Part shown: positions 40,301-50,045 of the stretch, piece after piece
Numbering within the stretch: the first letter of the stretch is position 1
How the letters are laid out: the number at the start of each line of letters is the position of its first letter
Translations under genes and position numbers: made by a program
The notes under the pieces: model-generated
The model's database searches: none
Seen by the model: the letters and a program-made list of their open reading frames with translations, nothing else
What the model was told of the DNA's origin: nothing
NCBI GenBank assembly: GCA_934271255.1
Contig: CAKQQS010000005.1
Span: 62,001-126,000, forward strand
Direction of reading: 5' to 3'
DNA: 64,000 bases
Source of the DNA: an uncultured Clostridia bacterium
GTDB taxonomy: Bacteria > Bacillota > Clostridia > Christensenellales > Borkfalkiaceae

Positions 40301-40595
40301 TCGTCTTTTTGTCGTAAGCAACCGTCAACGTTTGCGTTCCGAGTTTCGTCTTGTCGTAGCCCGTTACGGTTACGCTTTCGTCCGTCAGGTCGACGTATTT
40401 TATCTCTTCGCCCTTTTTAACTACGAGTCTTGCGCCCGTAAGGTTAAGTTCGTCGCCGACGAAATATTCGATTTTTAATTTACTTTCGCTATCGACGGCT
40501 ATCGTCGTGTTGTCCTTTTTACCGCATGATACTGCAAAAAACGCGGTAACCGCCGCAAGTATCGCAATAAGCGAACACGTAAATATTTTTTTCAT
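37374..40595 (-). CDS. Lipoprotein with Big_3-type Ig domains and long helical region
   Basis: 1073 residues, last gene of the MoxR/VWA operon. Lipobox AVSC (Cys24). Residues about 30-300 hold two clear bacterial Ig-like (Big_3) domains, each with the pattern 'YFVGDxLNLTGA...VTVTGYDKTKLGTQTLTVAY', and probably a third. The remaining 770 residues are mostly predicted helical, rich in Tyr, Glu, Ala and Lys, without recognised motifs. It would be held on the outer face of the membrane. I do not recognise a function; its place after the LRR lipoprotein suggests that both are cargo or partners of the operon's VWA machinery. Confidence 0.65.
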   Translation of the reverse strand: MKKIFTCSLIAILAAVTAFFAVSCGKKDNTTIAVDSESKLKIEYFVGDELNLTGARLVVKKGEEIKYVDLTDESVTVTGYDKTKLGTQTLTVAYDKKTTTFTVTVKERPEVSVKGYKKDYFVGSAFSDAGKLYYTDSDGRERIVGISASGVTVTGFDSTTAGEKTLKIVYEKGANSYETEIKINVYAIESVNVLRSPNKTSYKTYENEIRATGGEIQYVGNGGQLLSDAIEMTPDMLKGYDPSVVTEENTATNAYSQTIKVVIDGKEYGSFDIKIIYSGVTYIEKVTPELQGFDFTDKENFGLTEAQGEKALKGVKYYGELNASEKARVTDEQKGLLFGVAATYGLKEWKKASAPFGDVLVFEGADMTLTGGSYADTRAAVDKFRQSTRFVELCDLLSKIRDESDKIELDSTTTIAAYLEKVPTVDDVNANVAALDYMFELYTALEPVPEEWTAETLDNYKTNVEQVVSIISSGEYYGNANLRFIYALINEWRTKQDYFEILYTYYYNIHLKGLAETEEDKKQAYELTVKNAVKVLGTVHLTNKLEDIYDTVSSAIAAYDAYQIDSSVFVYNFALALSNITQLAQSEDEMNKYFYGMFTFSEFLIDADKKPIPVTFAQLVEYVRNNMFIPLDYAMYGDAVYTDLLNAYIKVFEPYVECEDENAFFTSDEFKTNMAALLEGINGATPRVQLGFLMSLSKGYPVLAFDKNAEQGLFYNYLGLFTDKYFESVLDESSRVPATKLMNALATLVCSFAYKDDEIEFKALMQDIIDNYTALSETAKTTFDTVLGGIYNNCLDAYNYTETAVADEWKTKFDELVSAIDRCTKAFTRVQKGETCYALVVVSYERAKSIADDILTNAPDAVKLAYYRNLTVNNEQPLWYAMYRAETYFKYLQTELRFGDTMLWNFYFNEEAVGLAAFVNKAYDVIYAADKLQDGVYTEEYKTTVLGIMNDYRALDLYSKVIFKAIDVNGDYYTALDEFFATFIESGALKSAITLMFEIEKNGVYYQSVAETGDFKEELEGLKKAIDSFKIVYDKLEEQDKTTFNAYFKDMYDYYCNVYAEATKPATGETVTK

Positions 40596-40638
40596 TGTTT
40601 CTCCTTTTTAATAGTTATGTCCGAAGCCCTTTTATCTT

Positions 40639-43422
40639 TTATTCGTTGGTTTCCGTTCCCTGTTCGGGTTCAGGTTCCGGTTCAGGCTCGGGTTCGGGTT
40701 CGCCCCAAACCGCGTATAAAACCGCGCCTTTTTCCGCCATGCCTACCGTTTCGTTCGTGAAATCTACGTCGGCAGAGTTTTCCGTCAAACTCCAACCTTT
40801 GAATTCATAGCCCGTTCTGGTAGGATTTCCGAGTATCATCAATTCGCTGATGTTTTCAAAAGTACCGTCCGTTACCGTAACGGAATATACGTAAGAGAAG
40901 TCGTCCGACAACGTTACTCCCCATACGACGGGACGATAGGAAGAGTTCCAGTATTCGTTCCAGCCGTCCGGCATCTCGGATATTTCACAGTATACGGAAA
41001 GGTTCTTGCACCCGAAAAATGCATGTATGCCCATATGTTCGAGCGTGCCTTGTATGATGACGTCTTTAAGGTTTACGCAACCCCTGAACGCATATCCGCC
41101 GAGCGTCGTTACGCTGGCAGGCAATCTCAGTTCGGTCAACCCCGCTTTGTAAAACGCGTAGTCGCCGATATACGTTACCGTGTCGCCGAGGTTTATCTTT
41201 TCTGCACCGACGCATTTATAAAACGCGTTTTCTTCTATTCGTTTGAGTTTACCGCCGCCGAAATCGAGTTCTTTGATTTTTTCGCAGGAAGCGAAAGCGT
41301 ATTTGCCTATTCTTTCGATTGCCGATCCGAACGCCACGTCTTCGAGCGACGAGCATTTATAGAACGCGTAATCGTCTACGTCGACGACGTTTTGAAGTAT
41401 TACCGTTTTCAAACCGAGGCACGAATAAAACGCTTTTTTGTTTATCGTCTTTATGTCCGTTACCGTAAGGCTTTCAAGCCCGTTGCAGTTACAAAACGCA
41501 AACTCGCCGAGTTCTTCCACTCCGCGCAGATACAAACTCGTTATGCTTTCGCAACCCGCAAAAGCCATTTTGCCTATTTTCTTGACGTTGAGTTCTTTAA
41601 TATTCAACCCTATGCATTTATAGAACGCAAAATCGGGGAGATACGAAAGAGTTGACGGGAGTACCGCTTCTTCGAGCATTGAGCCGTAAAACGCGGCGTA
41701 CCCGATATATTTTACGGAAGAAGGTATTACGACCTTGTCTATATCGCTGTTGTAAAAAGCGTAGTTGGATATACCGACCGTGCCTTCTTTGACGTCCGCG
41801 ACGATTTTAGACTCGTCGTTTTCGGGAATCGAAGAAACGCCTACCACCCAGTCGCCGACGTAAACTATTCCCGTACTTTTCCATAAACCCGATTTGTTGA
41901 ACGCGTACGTTCCTATTTCTTTAACCGTGTCGGGTAAATTGATCGATTTTAATACTTTACAGTTATAAAACGCATAATTTCCTATTCTTTCGAGAGTGTT
42001 CGTATCGCTGAACGTAGCGAGTATCGTACACGAAGCGAAAGCGTAATCGTCGATATTTATGACGTTTTTGCTCATCAGAACGCCGACGAGTCCGCTACAA
42101 CCCGAAAACGCATATTTACCGACGTACCGCAACGTGTCGGGCAAGCCGACTTCGACAATCTTTTCGCATAAGAAAAAGGATTTGTCCGCTATTCCGACGA
42201 TGCTCGTGTTCATTACGGAAGAAACGTCTTCCGTCAACATGTTTTTGCAACCTACTATCCACTTTTGCGGATTTTCGTCGTCGCCGATATAAACTACGTC
42301 GCCTTCGGCGTTTTTCCATATCGCCGTGTCTTCAAACGCGTACCCGCCGATAGATTCTACTTGGTCGCCGATTTTTACCGTAGCGAGTTGGGTACATTTG
42401 CAAAACGCCTGTTCGCCTATCGTTTTTAACGACGGAGCGAGAGTTATTTCTTTTAGCGACCTGCACGCGTAAAACGCGGCGTTGCCGAGTTCTTGCAACG
42501 AGTTGCCCATATTCACTTCGGTTAAGAGTTCGCAGTTCATAAACGCCTGCTCGCCCAAAGAGATTATTCCGTCGCCGAGAGTAACTTTCGTAAGTTTGCG
42601 GCATTTTTCAAAACAAGCGTTGCCTACCGTACGCACGTTGGCGGGTAAAGTGATTTCGGCAAGTTTCGAGCAGCTCGCAAACGCGTGGTCGGCAAGTTCC
42701 GTTACGCCTTTCCCGAACGAAACGCTTTCAAGCGAAGAACAGTAACTGAACGCGTAAGCGGAAATTGTTTTTACCGAGTCGGGTATTTCTATCGTCTTTA
42801 ACTCCGAACAACTCTTAAACGCTTTTACTCCTATGACTTCGACGCCGTTTTTAAGTATTACCGTTTCGACGCCGCTGCCCGCGAACGCGCTTTCGCCTAT
42901 CTCTTTAACGGTAGATTCTATCGTAATCTTTTTTACCGAGAAATTAGACGCGAGAGCGGATTTATAAATAGCCGTAACGGGTTTTCCCCTGTATTCCGTG
43001 CCTGTGGAAAACTCCGTGAGTTTCGAGTTTTTGACGCCCGAAACGGCGTATTCCGTGTTGTTGTTGATAAGTTTGTACGCAAGTCCCGATTCCCGAGCCC
43101 TTACGAACGTTACGGGAGCCGAATACGGGGAGTTTTTGAAAGTCTTGACGCCCGAAAGCGCTTTGACTTTTATGGTGTAGTTCCCCGCTTCGAGAGACTC
43201 CAAAGAATATTTTTTGCCGGATACGGTACTTCTGTCCGTACCGTTGACGTTGACGACGTATCCCTTAGCGTCTTTAACGGTGTTCCATGAAAGATCCAAA
43301 GTCGTTTCGTCGATATATAATCCGGTAGGTTTTGCCAAAGGTTGTTCGTTACACCCCGCCGCGATGACGGCGCAACAACAAACGACAACCGACAAAAGTA
43401 TACCGTATAATATTTTTCTCAT
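40639..43422 (-). CDS. BspA-type leucine-rich repeat lipoprotein
   Basis: 927 residues. Lipobox AAGC (Cys24), then an Fn3-like domain (about 30-110: 'PTGLYIDETTLDLSWNTVKDAKGYVVNVNG'). From about 115 to 830 there are LRR_5 repeats of the BspA type ('IGESAFAGSGVETVILKNGV', 'YAFSYCSSLESVSFG', 'FYKCVGAEKINLG'). An InlB-type repeat ('GYEFKGWSL') and a Glu-Pro repeat tail, which cannot be an anchor, close the chain. BspA-like proteins bind host or bacterial surface partners. It is in the MoxR/VWA operon, 39 nt after the large VWA gene, with a good ribosome site. Confidence 0.85.
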   Translation of the reverse strand: MRKILYGILLSVVVCCCAVIAAGCNEQPLAKPTGLYIDETTLDLSWNTVKDAKGYVVNVNGTDRSTVSGKKYSLESLEAGNYTIKVKALSGVKTFKNSPYSAPVTFVRARESGLAYKLINNNTEYAVSGVKNSKLTEFSTGTEYRGKPVTAIYKSALASNFSVKKITIESTVKEIGESAFAGSGVETVILKNGVEVIGVKAFKSCSELKTIEIPDSVKTISAYAFSYCSSLESVSFGKGVTELADHAFASCSKLAEITLPANVRTVGNACFEKCRKLTKVTLGDGIISLGEQAFMNCELLTEVNMGNSLQELGNAAFYACRSLKEITLAPSLKTIGEQAFCKCTQLATVKIGDQVESIGGYAFEDTAIWKNAEGDVVYIGDDENPQKWIVGCKNMLTEDVSSVMNTSIVGIADKSFFLCEKIVEVGLPDTLRYVGKYAFSGCSGLVGVLMSKNVINIDDYAFASCTILATFSDTNTLERIGNYAFYNCKVLKSINLPDTVKEIGTYAFNKSGLWKSTGIVYVGDWVVGVSSIPENDESKIVADVKEGTVGISNYAFYNSDIDKVVIPSSVKYIGYAAFYGSMLEEAVLPSTLSYLPDFAFYKCIGLNIKELNVKKIGKMAFAGCESITSLYLRGVEELGEFAFCNCNGLESLTVTDIKTINKKAFYSCLGLKTVILQNVVDVDDYAFYKCSSLEDVAFGSAIERIGKYAFASCEKIKELDFGGGKLKRIEENAFYKCVGAEKINLGDTVTYIGDYAFYKAGLTELRLPASVTTLGGYAFRGCVNLKDVIIQGTLEHMGIHAFFGCKNLSVYCEISEMPDGWNEYWNSSYRPVVWGVTLSDDFSYVYSVTVTDGTFENISELMILGNPTRTGYEFKGWSLTENSADVDFTNETVGMAEKGAVLYAVWGEPEPEPEPEPEPEQGTETNE

Positions 43423-43461
43423 TGTAAATTATGTCCTCCTTGCGTCGTCGGACGCAAATTG

Positions 43462-46179
43462 TTATTGAACGGATTTGTTCTTTCTTTCGCGAATGATTTC
43501 GTGTATCCACTTGAACTTGAACTTTCTTACCGCGATGTCGAGAAGGAATAAGCAAATAGATATGATTGCGAGAACCGTTTTCGGATCGTAAGTTTTTACG
43601 AGATACCTTTGCAGTCCTTCGTAAACGTCCGCGGGGTTTTCTATAATCTTACCGCCGTTCGCTTCCGCCAAATCTTTCATTAAAGTCGCGCCCGCTTCGA
43701 TATCGACGAAACCGTCGTACTCTTTTGAATACGAGAAACATTTGTAATGCGTAGCGCTCGATATGACGTTGCCTTCTTCGTCTATTTTGTTCACTACTAC
43801 CTTATAAACGCCGTGTTCTTTGTTTTCGATTTTGAACGCGCCGTAACCGTTTACCGCTTTAAGAGTAAATATTTCGGGGCTTTCGGCGTCTTTTTGCATG
43901 TCCGTGATTTCGACTTCGAGACTCTCGTTTTCTTCAAGAGTCGTGGAAACGCTGAAATCGGTGGTGTAGTTGTCTTCTTTTACGGTAAGCAGCATGTCGC
44001 TGCCGCGAATATTGTCTTTCGGCAAAAGGTTTATAACCGTTTTACGCAAAAACTCCGCGCCGCTCTCGGCGTTCATGAAATCGGACGACCACGAATCCGC
44101 CGTTCCGTACAAATCGCTCATGAAACTGCCTACCTTTCCTTCGCCGTAGTTCCACTTTGCGTAAAGCGGAGCGTACTCCGAAGCAAGTATTACCGTAGCG
44201 CCTTCTTTCGCTTCCGTGCCGTAGAAACCGCCCACTTCGGGTACCGACCAGGTTTTAGTAGCCGCGTCGTAAAACGCGAGCGCTTCGTCCGTTATATTGC
44301 TTATTCTCGGCGTAAACTTTTCGGGGTTGTAAACCTTGATTTCGGGGACGTTGAGAGTATTTCTCATAACGTCCGGGAGCGTCGCCATATTAGAAACGTT
44401 GATAGCCGATTTCGTCGGATCTACGAGTTTTATGGTTTGATCCATCAACGCTTTCGCATCCGCCGTCGCGTTGACCGTTATTATAGAAAGAGTTATTCCG
44501 AGTTCTTTAAGATGTTTTACTTCGTCGCTGTATCTTTCAAAGCCGTCGTTGGGTTCGCCGTCCGTAACGAGAATAATATGTTTTTTCTCGACTACGGTCA
44601 AAGCCTGCAAAGTCTGAGCCGCCGCCTTGAAAGCGGGTTCAAACAACGTCGCGCCGCCGTCCGACCCTATCGAAGCGATTGCGTTTTGCAATTCTTTGAC
44701 GTGCGTTAGCGGTATCATGCTCGACTGCTCGAACGCTTCGTCCTTGAACGTCATTATTCCTACCCAGTCTTGTTTATTAAGCGCGCTTAAACACGCAACC
44801 GCGCCGTCCTGAGCAAGTTCGAGATAATTTTTGTTGGTTGTATAGTCGACGCTGCCCGACATAGAACCCGAACTGTCTATCAGCAACACTACGCCTATCG
44901 GCGGGGTGAAGTCTACCGCTTTTACGGGCAACATGTCCTGATACGTGGTTTTAAGCATGTCCGACCTGTCGTAAGCGTTTGCTACCTTGTCGCCGCCTTC
45001 GTCTTTGTTACCGCCGACCGTCAGCAATCCGCCGCCTATTTCTTTTACGTATCTTTGCAATATCTGCGAAAAACCTTTCGGCATGTCCGCGTTCGCTATG
45101 TTGAACAATACAACTTCGTCGTAGTTGCGAAGTTCTTCGAGCGTTGCGGGAGCGTTTTCTATATTCTTGGTCGCTATGCTGAACGAAGCGTCGTTCGCCA
45201 AAATGTTTTTATAGTTTTCCGATTCGCCGTTCGTTCGTTCCAAAATCAAAATCTTGCTGAACTCTTCGAGATATATATACGAGCAGTACGCGTTGTTTTC
45301 GTTAAGCGTGTCTTCCGTCGCAATAACCTGAAACGAGAGTTTATGGAACGCCGCAGAATCGAACGTATGCGCAAGCGTGAACGTTTGCTTTCCGTTGATA
45401 ACGGGTATGTTGTACGACATTTCCGCTTTTTCGAGATTGTCGTTATCCACCAACAAAACAGCCGCGTATCCCGCAAAGTTGCTTTGCAGCGTTATGTCTA
45501 TCGAATAAACCTTCGAAGCGTCGTATCTCGAATCGTACGTCTTTACGTCGACGATCTGCACTTCGGGTTTTTCGTTGACGTCCTGCACGCACAAAGTGTC
45601 TACTTTCAGTCCCGTCGCGGTTAAACTTTTAATGACGGTCATAGCGTTTTCGTCCGTTTCCAAACCGTCCGATATAAGTACGATTTTGCCCGTTTCGGGT
45701 TTTTTCAACAAACTTTTGGCGTACGTCAGCGCGGCGGATACGTCCGTTGCGCTCGTGTCGGGTTTTTCGGCGTCGATATATTTCATATACGCGCTTGCGT
45801 CCGTTCCGAGCGGTACGGCAAGTACCTGATCGTAACCGAACGTTACGACGCCTACTTTAAAGTCCGAGTAGTTTTCGTTTAAAATATTCGCTACGTATTC
45901 GTCTCTTACGCTCGCGACTTCCTTTTCCGTGTCCGATACGTCTACGACGAGTATAATTTCGTTAAGGTCGTTGGGAACTCTGTACGAAAAACTTATGCCC
46001 GCGAAAATCGAAATCGCAAAAAGGAATACGAGCGAATGGAAAGTCATCGATATTATTCTGTTTCTGTTTCTTCTGTATCTTTTGTTAAGTCTTAAATAGG
46101 GTATAACCGTAACCGCTATCGCAGGTAATAACAATAAAAGAAACCAAGGATTTGAAAATATAATTTTAAAGTTGGTCAT
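43462..46179 (-). CDS. Large membrane protein with two VWA domains
   Basis: 905 residues. Two N-terminal helices (about 10-30, 44-64) as in BatA-like proteins, then a first VWA domain whose metal site is degenerate (DVSDT, 80-84). A class-I glutamine-amidotransferase-like segment follows ('EEIGGGLLTVGG' style at about 380-392). A second VWA domain has a complete MIDAS, DSSGS (Asp435, Ser437, Ser439), with 'LVTDGEPND' later. A C-terminal helix (about 868-885) and basic tail follow. The combination resembles BatB/YfbK-like membrane VWA proteins of MoxR operons. Bulk of the protein should lie outside the cell. Probably interacts with the BatA-like product and the lipoproteins downstream. Confidence 0.8.
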   Translation of the reverse strand: MTNFKIIFSNPWFLLLLLPAIAVTVIPYLRLNKRYRRNRNRIISMTFHSLVFLFAISIFAGISFSYRVPNDLNEIILVVDVSDTEKEVASVRDEYVANILNENYSDFKVGVVTFGYDQVLAVPLGTDASAYMKYIDAEKPDTSATDVSAALTYAKSLLKKPETGKIVLISDGLETDENAMTVIKSLTATGLKVDTLCVQDVNEKPEVQIVDVKTYDSRYDASKVYSIDITLQSNFAGYAAVLLVDNDNLEKAEMSYNIPVINGKQTFTLAHTFDSAAFHKLSFQVIATEDTLNENNAYCSYIYLEEFSKILILERTNGESENYKNILANDASFSIATKNIENAPATLEELRNYDEVVLFNIANADMPKGFSQILQRYVKEIGGGLLTVGGNKDEGGDKVANAYDRSDMLKTTYQDMLPVKAVDFTPPIGVVLLIDSSGSMSGSVDYTTNKNYLELAQDGAVACLSALNKQDWVGIMTFKDEAFEQSSMIPLTHVKELQNAIASIGSDGGATLFEPAFKAAAQTLQALTVVEKKHIILVTDGEPNDGFERYSDEVKHLKELGITLSIITVNATADAKALMDQTIKLVDPTKSAINVSNMATLPDVMRNTLNVPEIKVYNPEKFTPRISNITDEALAFYDAATKTWSVPEVGGFYGTEAKEGATVILASEYAPLYAKWNYGEGKVGSFMSDLYGTADSWSSDFMNAESGAEFLRKTVINLLPKDNIRGSDMLLTVKEDNYTTDFSVSTTLEENESLEVEITDMQKDAESPEIFTLKAVNGYGAFKIENKEHGVYKVVVNKIDEEGNVISSATHYKCFSYSKEYDGFVDIEAGATLMKDLAEANGGKIIENPADVYEGLQRYLVKTYDPKTVLAIISICLFLLDIAVRKFKFKWIHEIIRERKNKSVQ

Positions 46180-46190
46180 ATCATTACTCC

Positions 46191-48110
46191 TTACGCGTTA
46201 GCAAGCATATACAGCAGCCATTCTATTAACAATACCGCTACGAGAATTATCATTACGTACAGCGCAAGATCTAAGTCTATCGAGTTGTCGATTTTGTCTA
46301 CGTGCAGTTCGGGTAAACTGATTTCTTGTCTGAACACGTTGCTTTCGTATTCGTCTATTCTCGCAAAAAGGTTGTCCGTGGACTTGCCCGCCATAAGCGA
46401 TTGCTTAAAGGTATACGTTCCCGGTTTTTGAAGTTGCATTTCCGCGGGGAATTCGTCGTATTTCATTCCCACGGGGATATCGGGCCCCGAAACGCTTAAC
46501 GCTTGCCCCCTTGCCCTTAACTCTACCGTATCGTAAACGCGATAAACGCCTTGCTTAAAGGTTACGGGGAAATACATTTCAAACAAGTTTTTCATTATTA
46601 CGGGGAAGTCGAAGTTCAGCGGAAAAGTCGACATGCTGAAATTGAACGGGAATACCGCGATTTTAGAGTCCGCCGCATTTTTTACGAGCAACAACGGATC
46701 GCCGCCCGTAGAGTTGCCTACGTCCGTGCGGAGAACTACGTCAAACCCGTTGAACGAGTTGACTTCTCTGTACATCGTAACGAAAAAGTCCGTCAAAGAA
46801 AGGTTGCCCGTTACTACGTTCGAGTCGGGTATAATCGCGCCGAATTGTCCCGTCATATAGTTGCCGAACGTCATATCGAGTCCGTTGGGAGCGTAATCGG
46901 GGTTTATAAGTATGCTGACGCCGTCGTCCGGAAGTACGGGCGGCATGCTGTGTTCAAAAACGTACAAGTCTATTACTTCGCCCGCGTCTATGCCCGTTCT
47001 GTATTCTTCCGGTTTAAGTTTGGACGATTGTCTGCGAATGTTAAGATTCCATCTGTCCGCGTAAACCGACCTTAAACTGCTCAACACGCCCGTTACGAAA
47101 CTCGTCGGCGCGGGGCTGTAATACAACACGTTAAGCGTGGGAACCGTTCCGCCGTATAAATAAAAGTCGTTGTCGTACGGATAAGAATCGTCTACCGAAA
47201 CGCTGAAATGCACGGTGTCGTATTTATATACCTGCTCGTCGTCCAAATCTTTTGTAGCGATTACGAACGAGTATTCTTCGCCTTTATCGATAAATCTCGA
47301 TTCCTTGATAAGAATCGTTTCTTCGTTTCTGTAATTCGCGCCCGTTACGTTGACGGCAAGAGTAACGTTCTGACCGATTCCGTAGCAACCTACGTCTACG
47401 GTAAACGTATAAAACCCGCTTTCAAGTTTGGACGAAGCGTTGAGTATGCCTACGTTCCATTCGTCTTCGTTAGTAACGTCTACCACTTCCACGACGCCCG
47501 TTTCGGCGTAAGTCGTGTCGGTGTACAAGTAAACTTTCGCGTCGTTGTTTATTCTTAAAACGTTTTCGGCGAGTTTTATCGCCCCTTCTATATCCGCCGA
47601 GCCGTAAGTACATTCGAGCGCGGACAGCGACGCGTTTATCTCCGTTTCTGCGTCTTTCGTCGCTCTGTCGCACACCGCGCCGGCGGTCGTTCCCGCGTAA
47701 ATAATCGTTATATATCCGTCTTTCGTAAGGTTTGCGACTTCCGTTTTTATTTTGTCCACCGCTCTGTCGAACCGAGTCGCGTTGACGTCTTCGGAAGCGT
47801 TGGTAAGCATGCTTGCGGAAGCGTCGAGAATAATGATTTTTTCGTCGTAAATCTTTTCAACCTTGTTGAGAATTACGGGTTGAGAAATCAAAAATGCCAA
47901 AGAAGTCAAAATGACGACCTGACATAAAAAAATCAAAATATTCCTTACCTTGCTTATCGGTATATTTTTCTTTTTATATTTTAAACTCAGTTTCCATATA
48001 TACGTGCTGGAAACGGATTTTTTTTGGAAGTTGGGGCGGATTATGTATATGAATATCAAAACTCCTATACTTATCAATCCGAGTAACCCCAAAGGTACTA
48101 ATAAACTCAT
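46191..48110 (-). CDS. BatA-like VWA membrane protein
   Basis: 639 residues. Starts with the aerotolerance-regulator (BatA) type N-terminus: a helix at about 5-24, a basic loop, a second helix at 58-80. VWA domain from about 90 with MIDAS DASAS (96-100). A beta-rich region follows (about 240-600), then a C-terminal helix (about 612-632). The start overlaps the DUF58 stop by 4 nt (ATGA), so translation is coupled. In MoxR operons this protein pairs with the larger VWA protein, here encoded 11 nt downstream. No characterised role in Clostridia that I can name. Confidence 0.82.
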   Translation of the reverse strand: MSLLVPLGLLGLISIGVLIFIYIIRPNFQKKSVSSTYIWKLSLKYKKKNIPISKVRNILIFLCQVVILTSLAFLISQPVILNKVEKIYDEKIIILDASASMLTNASEDVNATRFDRAVDKIKTEVANLTKDGYITIIYAGTTAGAVCDRATKDAETEINASLSALECTYGSADIEGAIKLAENVLRINNDAKVYLYTDTTYAETGVVEVVDVTNEDEWNVGILNASSKLESGFYTFTVDVGCYGIGQNVTLAVNVTGANYRNEETILIKESRFIDKGEEYSFVIATKDLDDEQVYKYDTVHFSVSVDDSYPYDNDFYLYGGTVPTLNVLYYSPAPTSFVTGVLSSLRSVYADRWNLNIRRQSSKLKPEEYRTGIDAGEVIDLYVFEHSMPPVLPDDGVSILINPDYAPNGLDMTFGNYMTGQFGAIIPDSNVVTGNLSLTDFFVTMYREVNSFNGFDVVLRTDVGNSTGGDPLLLVKNAADSKIAVFPFNFSMSTFPLNFDFPVIMKNLFEMYFPVTFKQGVYRVYDTVELRARGQALSVSGPDIPVGMKYDEFPAEMQLQKPGTYTFKQSLMAGKSTDNLFARIDEYESNVFRQEISLPELHVDKIDNSIDLDLALYVMIILVAVLLIEWLLYMLANA

Positions 48111-49006
48111 TTAATCAATCCTGCTTTCATCAATTCAAGTAACATTATTTTTTCTATCGCCACGTCGGTGCATACGGAAACGTAATTCGCTTCCCTTTTC
48201 GCGCAAAAACTCTTTATGTCCGCTCTGAAATCTTTAAGCGCTTCTTCATACGCTTTTTGCATACCGCGCGTAATTTTTATCTTCATATTTTTCGTATCGG
48301 CGACGTCGACCGCTTCCGAGTCGAGAAGGTTTATTCTTCCGTCGTAAGTCGGATCGATTTCGTCGGGCGTAAGTATCTGCAACAACAAAACCTGTCTTTT
48401 TTTGTATACGAGATAGTCTACCGCTTTCTTCCAGTCCGAATCGGTAAAGAAATCGGATATGATTACCGTAAATCCGTTGCCGTTTTCCGTATCGGGACAA
48501 TTTTTTACGCACGCTTCTATATCCGTTTCGCCGTCGAACTTCAACTCGTCAAGCACGCTTATCGCTTTAAAGAAAGAGTTTTTCCCTACAATCGTGCCGA
48601 ACGGGTTTTCGCATTTTTCGCCTTTCATCAAGTTGAACGACACCTTGTCCATATTATGCACGGACAAATATCCCAAAGCGGCAGCCGCCGCGACGACGTA
48701 AAAACCTTTTTTGTTGTTGTCTTTACCCATCGACGCGGAACAATCTATAAAGATTTGCGCCTGCATTTGTCTTTCGTCGGTAAACAGTTTTAAAAAGTAT
48801 TTTTCAAAACGACTGTATAAGTTCCAGTCTACGCGCCTTATGTCGTCCCCTAACTGATATTCGCGATAATCCGCGAACTCTACCGTTTGTCCGTAGGTGC
48901 TGACCAAGTGTTTTCCGCCGAAATAACCGTTGAGATCTTTTCTGAGTTCCGTCGAAAGCGTTTCTAACCTACCGAAAAACGCGTCGTTTAAATACGGGTT
49001 TTTCAT
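48107..49006 (-). CDS. DUF58 (VWA-related) protein
   Basis: 299 residues, cytoplasmic. The DUF58 signature GDDIRRVDWN is at 53-62, followed by a VWA-like domain with MIDAS DCSASMG (88-94). These proteins are the usual partners of MoxR ATPases, whose gene lies 17 nt upstream. The ribosome site is AGGAAG. It overlaps the BatA-like gene by 4 nt. Confidence 0.92.
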   Translation of the reverse strand: MKNPYLNDAFFGRLETLSTELRKDLNGYFGGKHLVSTYGQTVEFADYREYQLGDDIRRVDWNLYSRFEKYFLKLFTDERQMQAQIFIDCSASMGKDNNKKGFYVVAAAAALGYLSVHNMDKVSFNLMKGEKCENPFGTIVGKNSFFKAISVLDELKFDGETDIEACVKNCPDTENGNGFTVIISDFFTDSDWKKAVDYLVYKKRQVLLLQILTPDEIDPTYDGRINLLDSEAVDVADTKNMKIKITRGMQKAYEEALKDFRADIKSFCAKREANYVSVCTDVAIEKIMLLELMKAGLIK

Positions 49007-49023
49007 TATCTTCTACTTCCTGA

Positions 49024-50016
49024 TTATTTTTTGTATTTCTTGCTTACTTCTTCGATAACCATCGTTACAATTTGATCCGCGCTTATTCTTTCCGCAATCG
49101 CTTCGAAGTTGAGTTTCATTCTGTGTCTTAAAACGGGATAAGCGAGTTCGTTGATATCGCTGTACGCCACGTTGAATCTTCCTTTCATAAGCGCTTTTAC
49201 TTTCGCCGCCGAAATAAGCGCCTGTCCCGCACGGGGAGACGCGCCTAACCTTACGTACTTTTTAGCCGCTTCGGTCGCGCATTCGCTGTTCGGGTGAGTA
49301 GCCGAAGTAAGCGTCATCGCGTATCTCATAACTTCTTTCGCTACGGGAATACTGTTCGCCGCCTCTCTCATTTTAAGAAGTTGTTCGCCGTTGCACGCCG
49401 CGTCAGCCGTTTCTTCCATCGTCTTTTGCGTCATATCGACTATCGCCATAAGTTCGTCAAGACTCGGGTTGGGTACTACGAGTTTGAACATAAATCTGTC
49501 CATTTGCGCTTCGGGCAACGGGTAAGTACCGTCTTGCTCGACGGGGTTTTGCGTCGCGAGTACGAAGAACGGTTCGTGGAGTTTTCTGCTTACGCCCATT
49601 ACCGTTACCGTATGCTCCTGCATCGCTTCGAGAAGCGCGGATTGAGTTTTCGGCGTAGCGCGGTTGATTTCGTCCGCAAGTATAATGTTGCTGAATATGG
49701 GGCCCGGCTGGAACTGAAACGACGAATTGCCTTTTTCGTCCTTAACGATTATGTTGGTACCCGTAACGTCCGCCGGCATAAGGTCGGGCGTGAACTGTAT
49801 ACGCGAAAAGGGTAAGTCGAATACTCTTCCCAGCGTTCTTACGAGTCTTGTTTTACCTACGCCCGGAACGCCTTCGAGAAGTACGTTACCGCCCGCAATC
49901 ATCGCTATTATAGTGCCTTCTACGACGTCTTTTTGTCCGATGACGTCCCTTGATATCTGCGCGAATATGTTATCGCATTGTTTGCTGAATTGTTCTATGT
50001 CTTTTTCCGTTACCAT
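49024..50016 (-). CDS. MoxR-family AAA+ ATPase
   Basis: 330 residues, the typical length. Walker A GVPGVGKT (49-56), Walker B ILADEINRA (about 112-120), sensor 1 ATQNP (154-158), and the MoxR hallmark 'YPLPEAQMDRF' and 'GASPRAG' near 270. MoxR proteins act as chaperone-like ATPases that activate or assemble partners with VWA domains. Here the partners are the DUF58 and two VWA products of the same operon. Cytoplasmic, no signal sequence. Confidence 0.95.
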   Translation of the reverse strand: MVTEKDIEQFSKQCDNIFAQISRDVIGQKDVVEGTIIAMIAGGNVLLEGVPGVGKTRLVRTLGRVFDLPFSRIQFTPDLMPADVTGTNIIVKDEKGNSSFQFQPGPIFSNIILADEINRATPKTQSALLEAMQEHTVTVMGVSRKLHEPFFVLATQNPVEQDGTYPLPEAQMDRFMFKLVVPNPSLDELMAIVDMTQKTMEETADAACNGEQLLKMREAANSIPVAKEVMRYAMTLTSATHPNSECATEAAKKYVRLGASPRAGQALISAAKVKALMKGRFNVAYSDINELAYPVLRHRMKLNFEAIAERISADQIVTMVIEEVSKKYKK

Positions 50017-50045
50017 TTTTCTCTCTTCCTTTTTCCGTTTGTCGT

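Noticed and set aside
40595..40810. Short plus-strand frame with Gly-Ser repeats
   Set aside because: It is the complement of the Glu-Pro repeat tail of the LRR lipoprotein; the repeat explains it.
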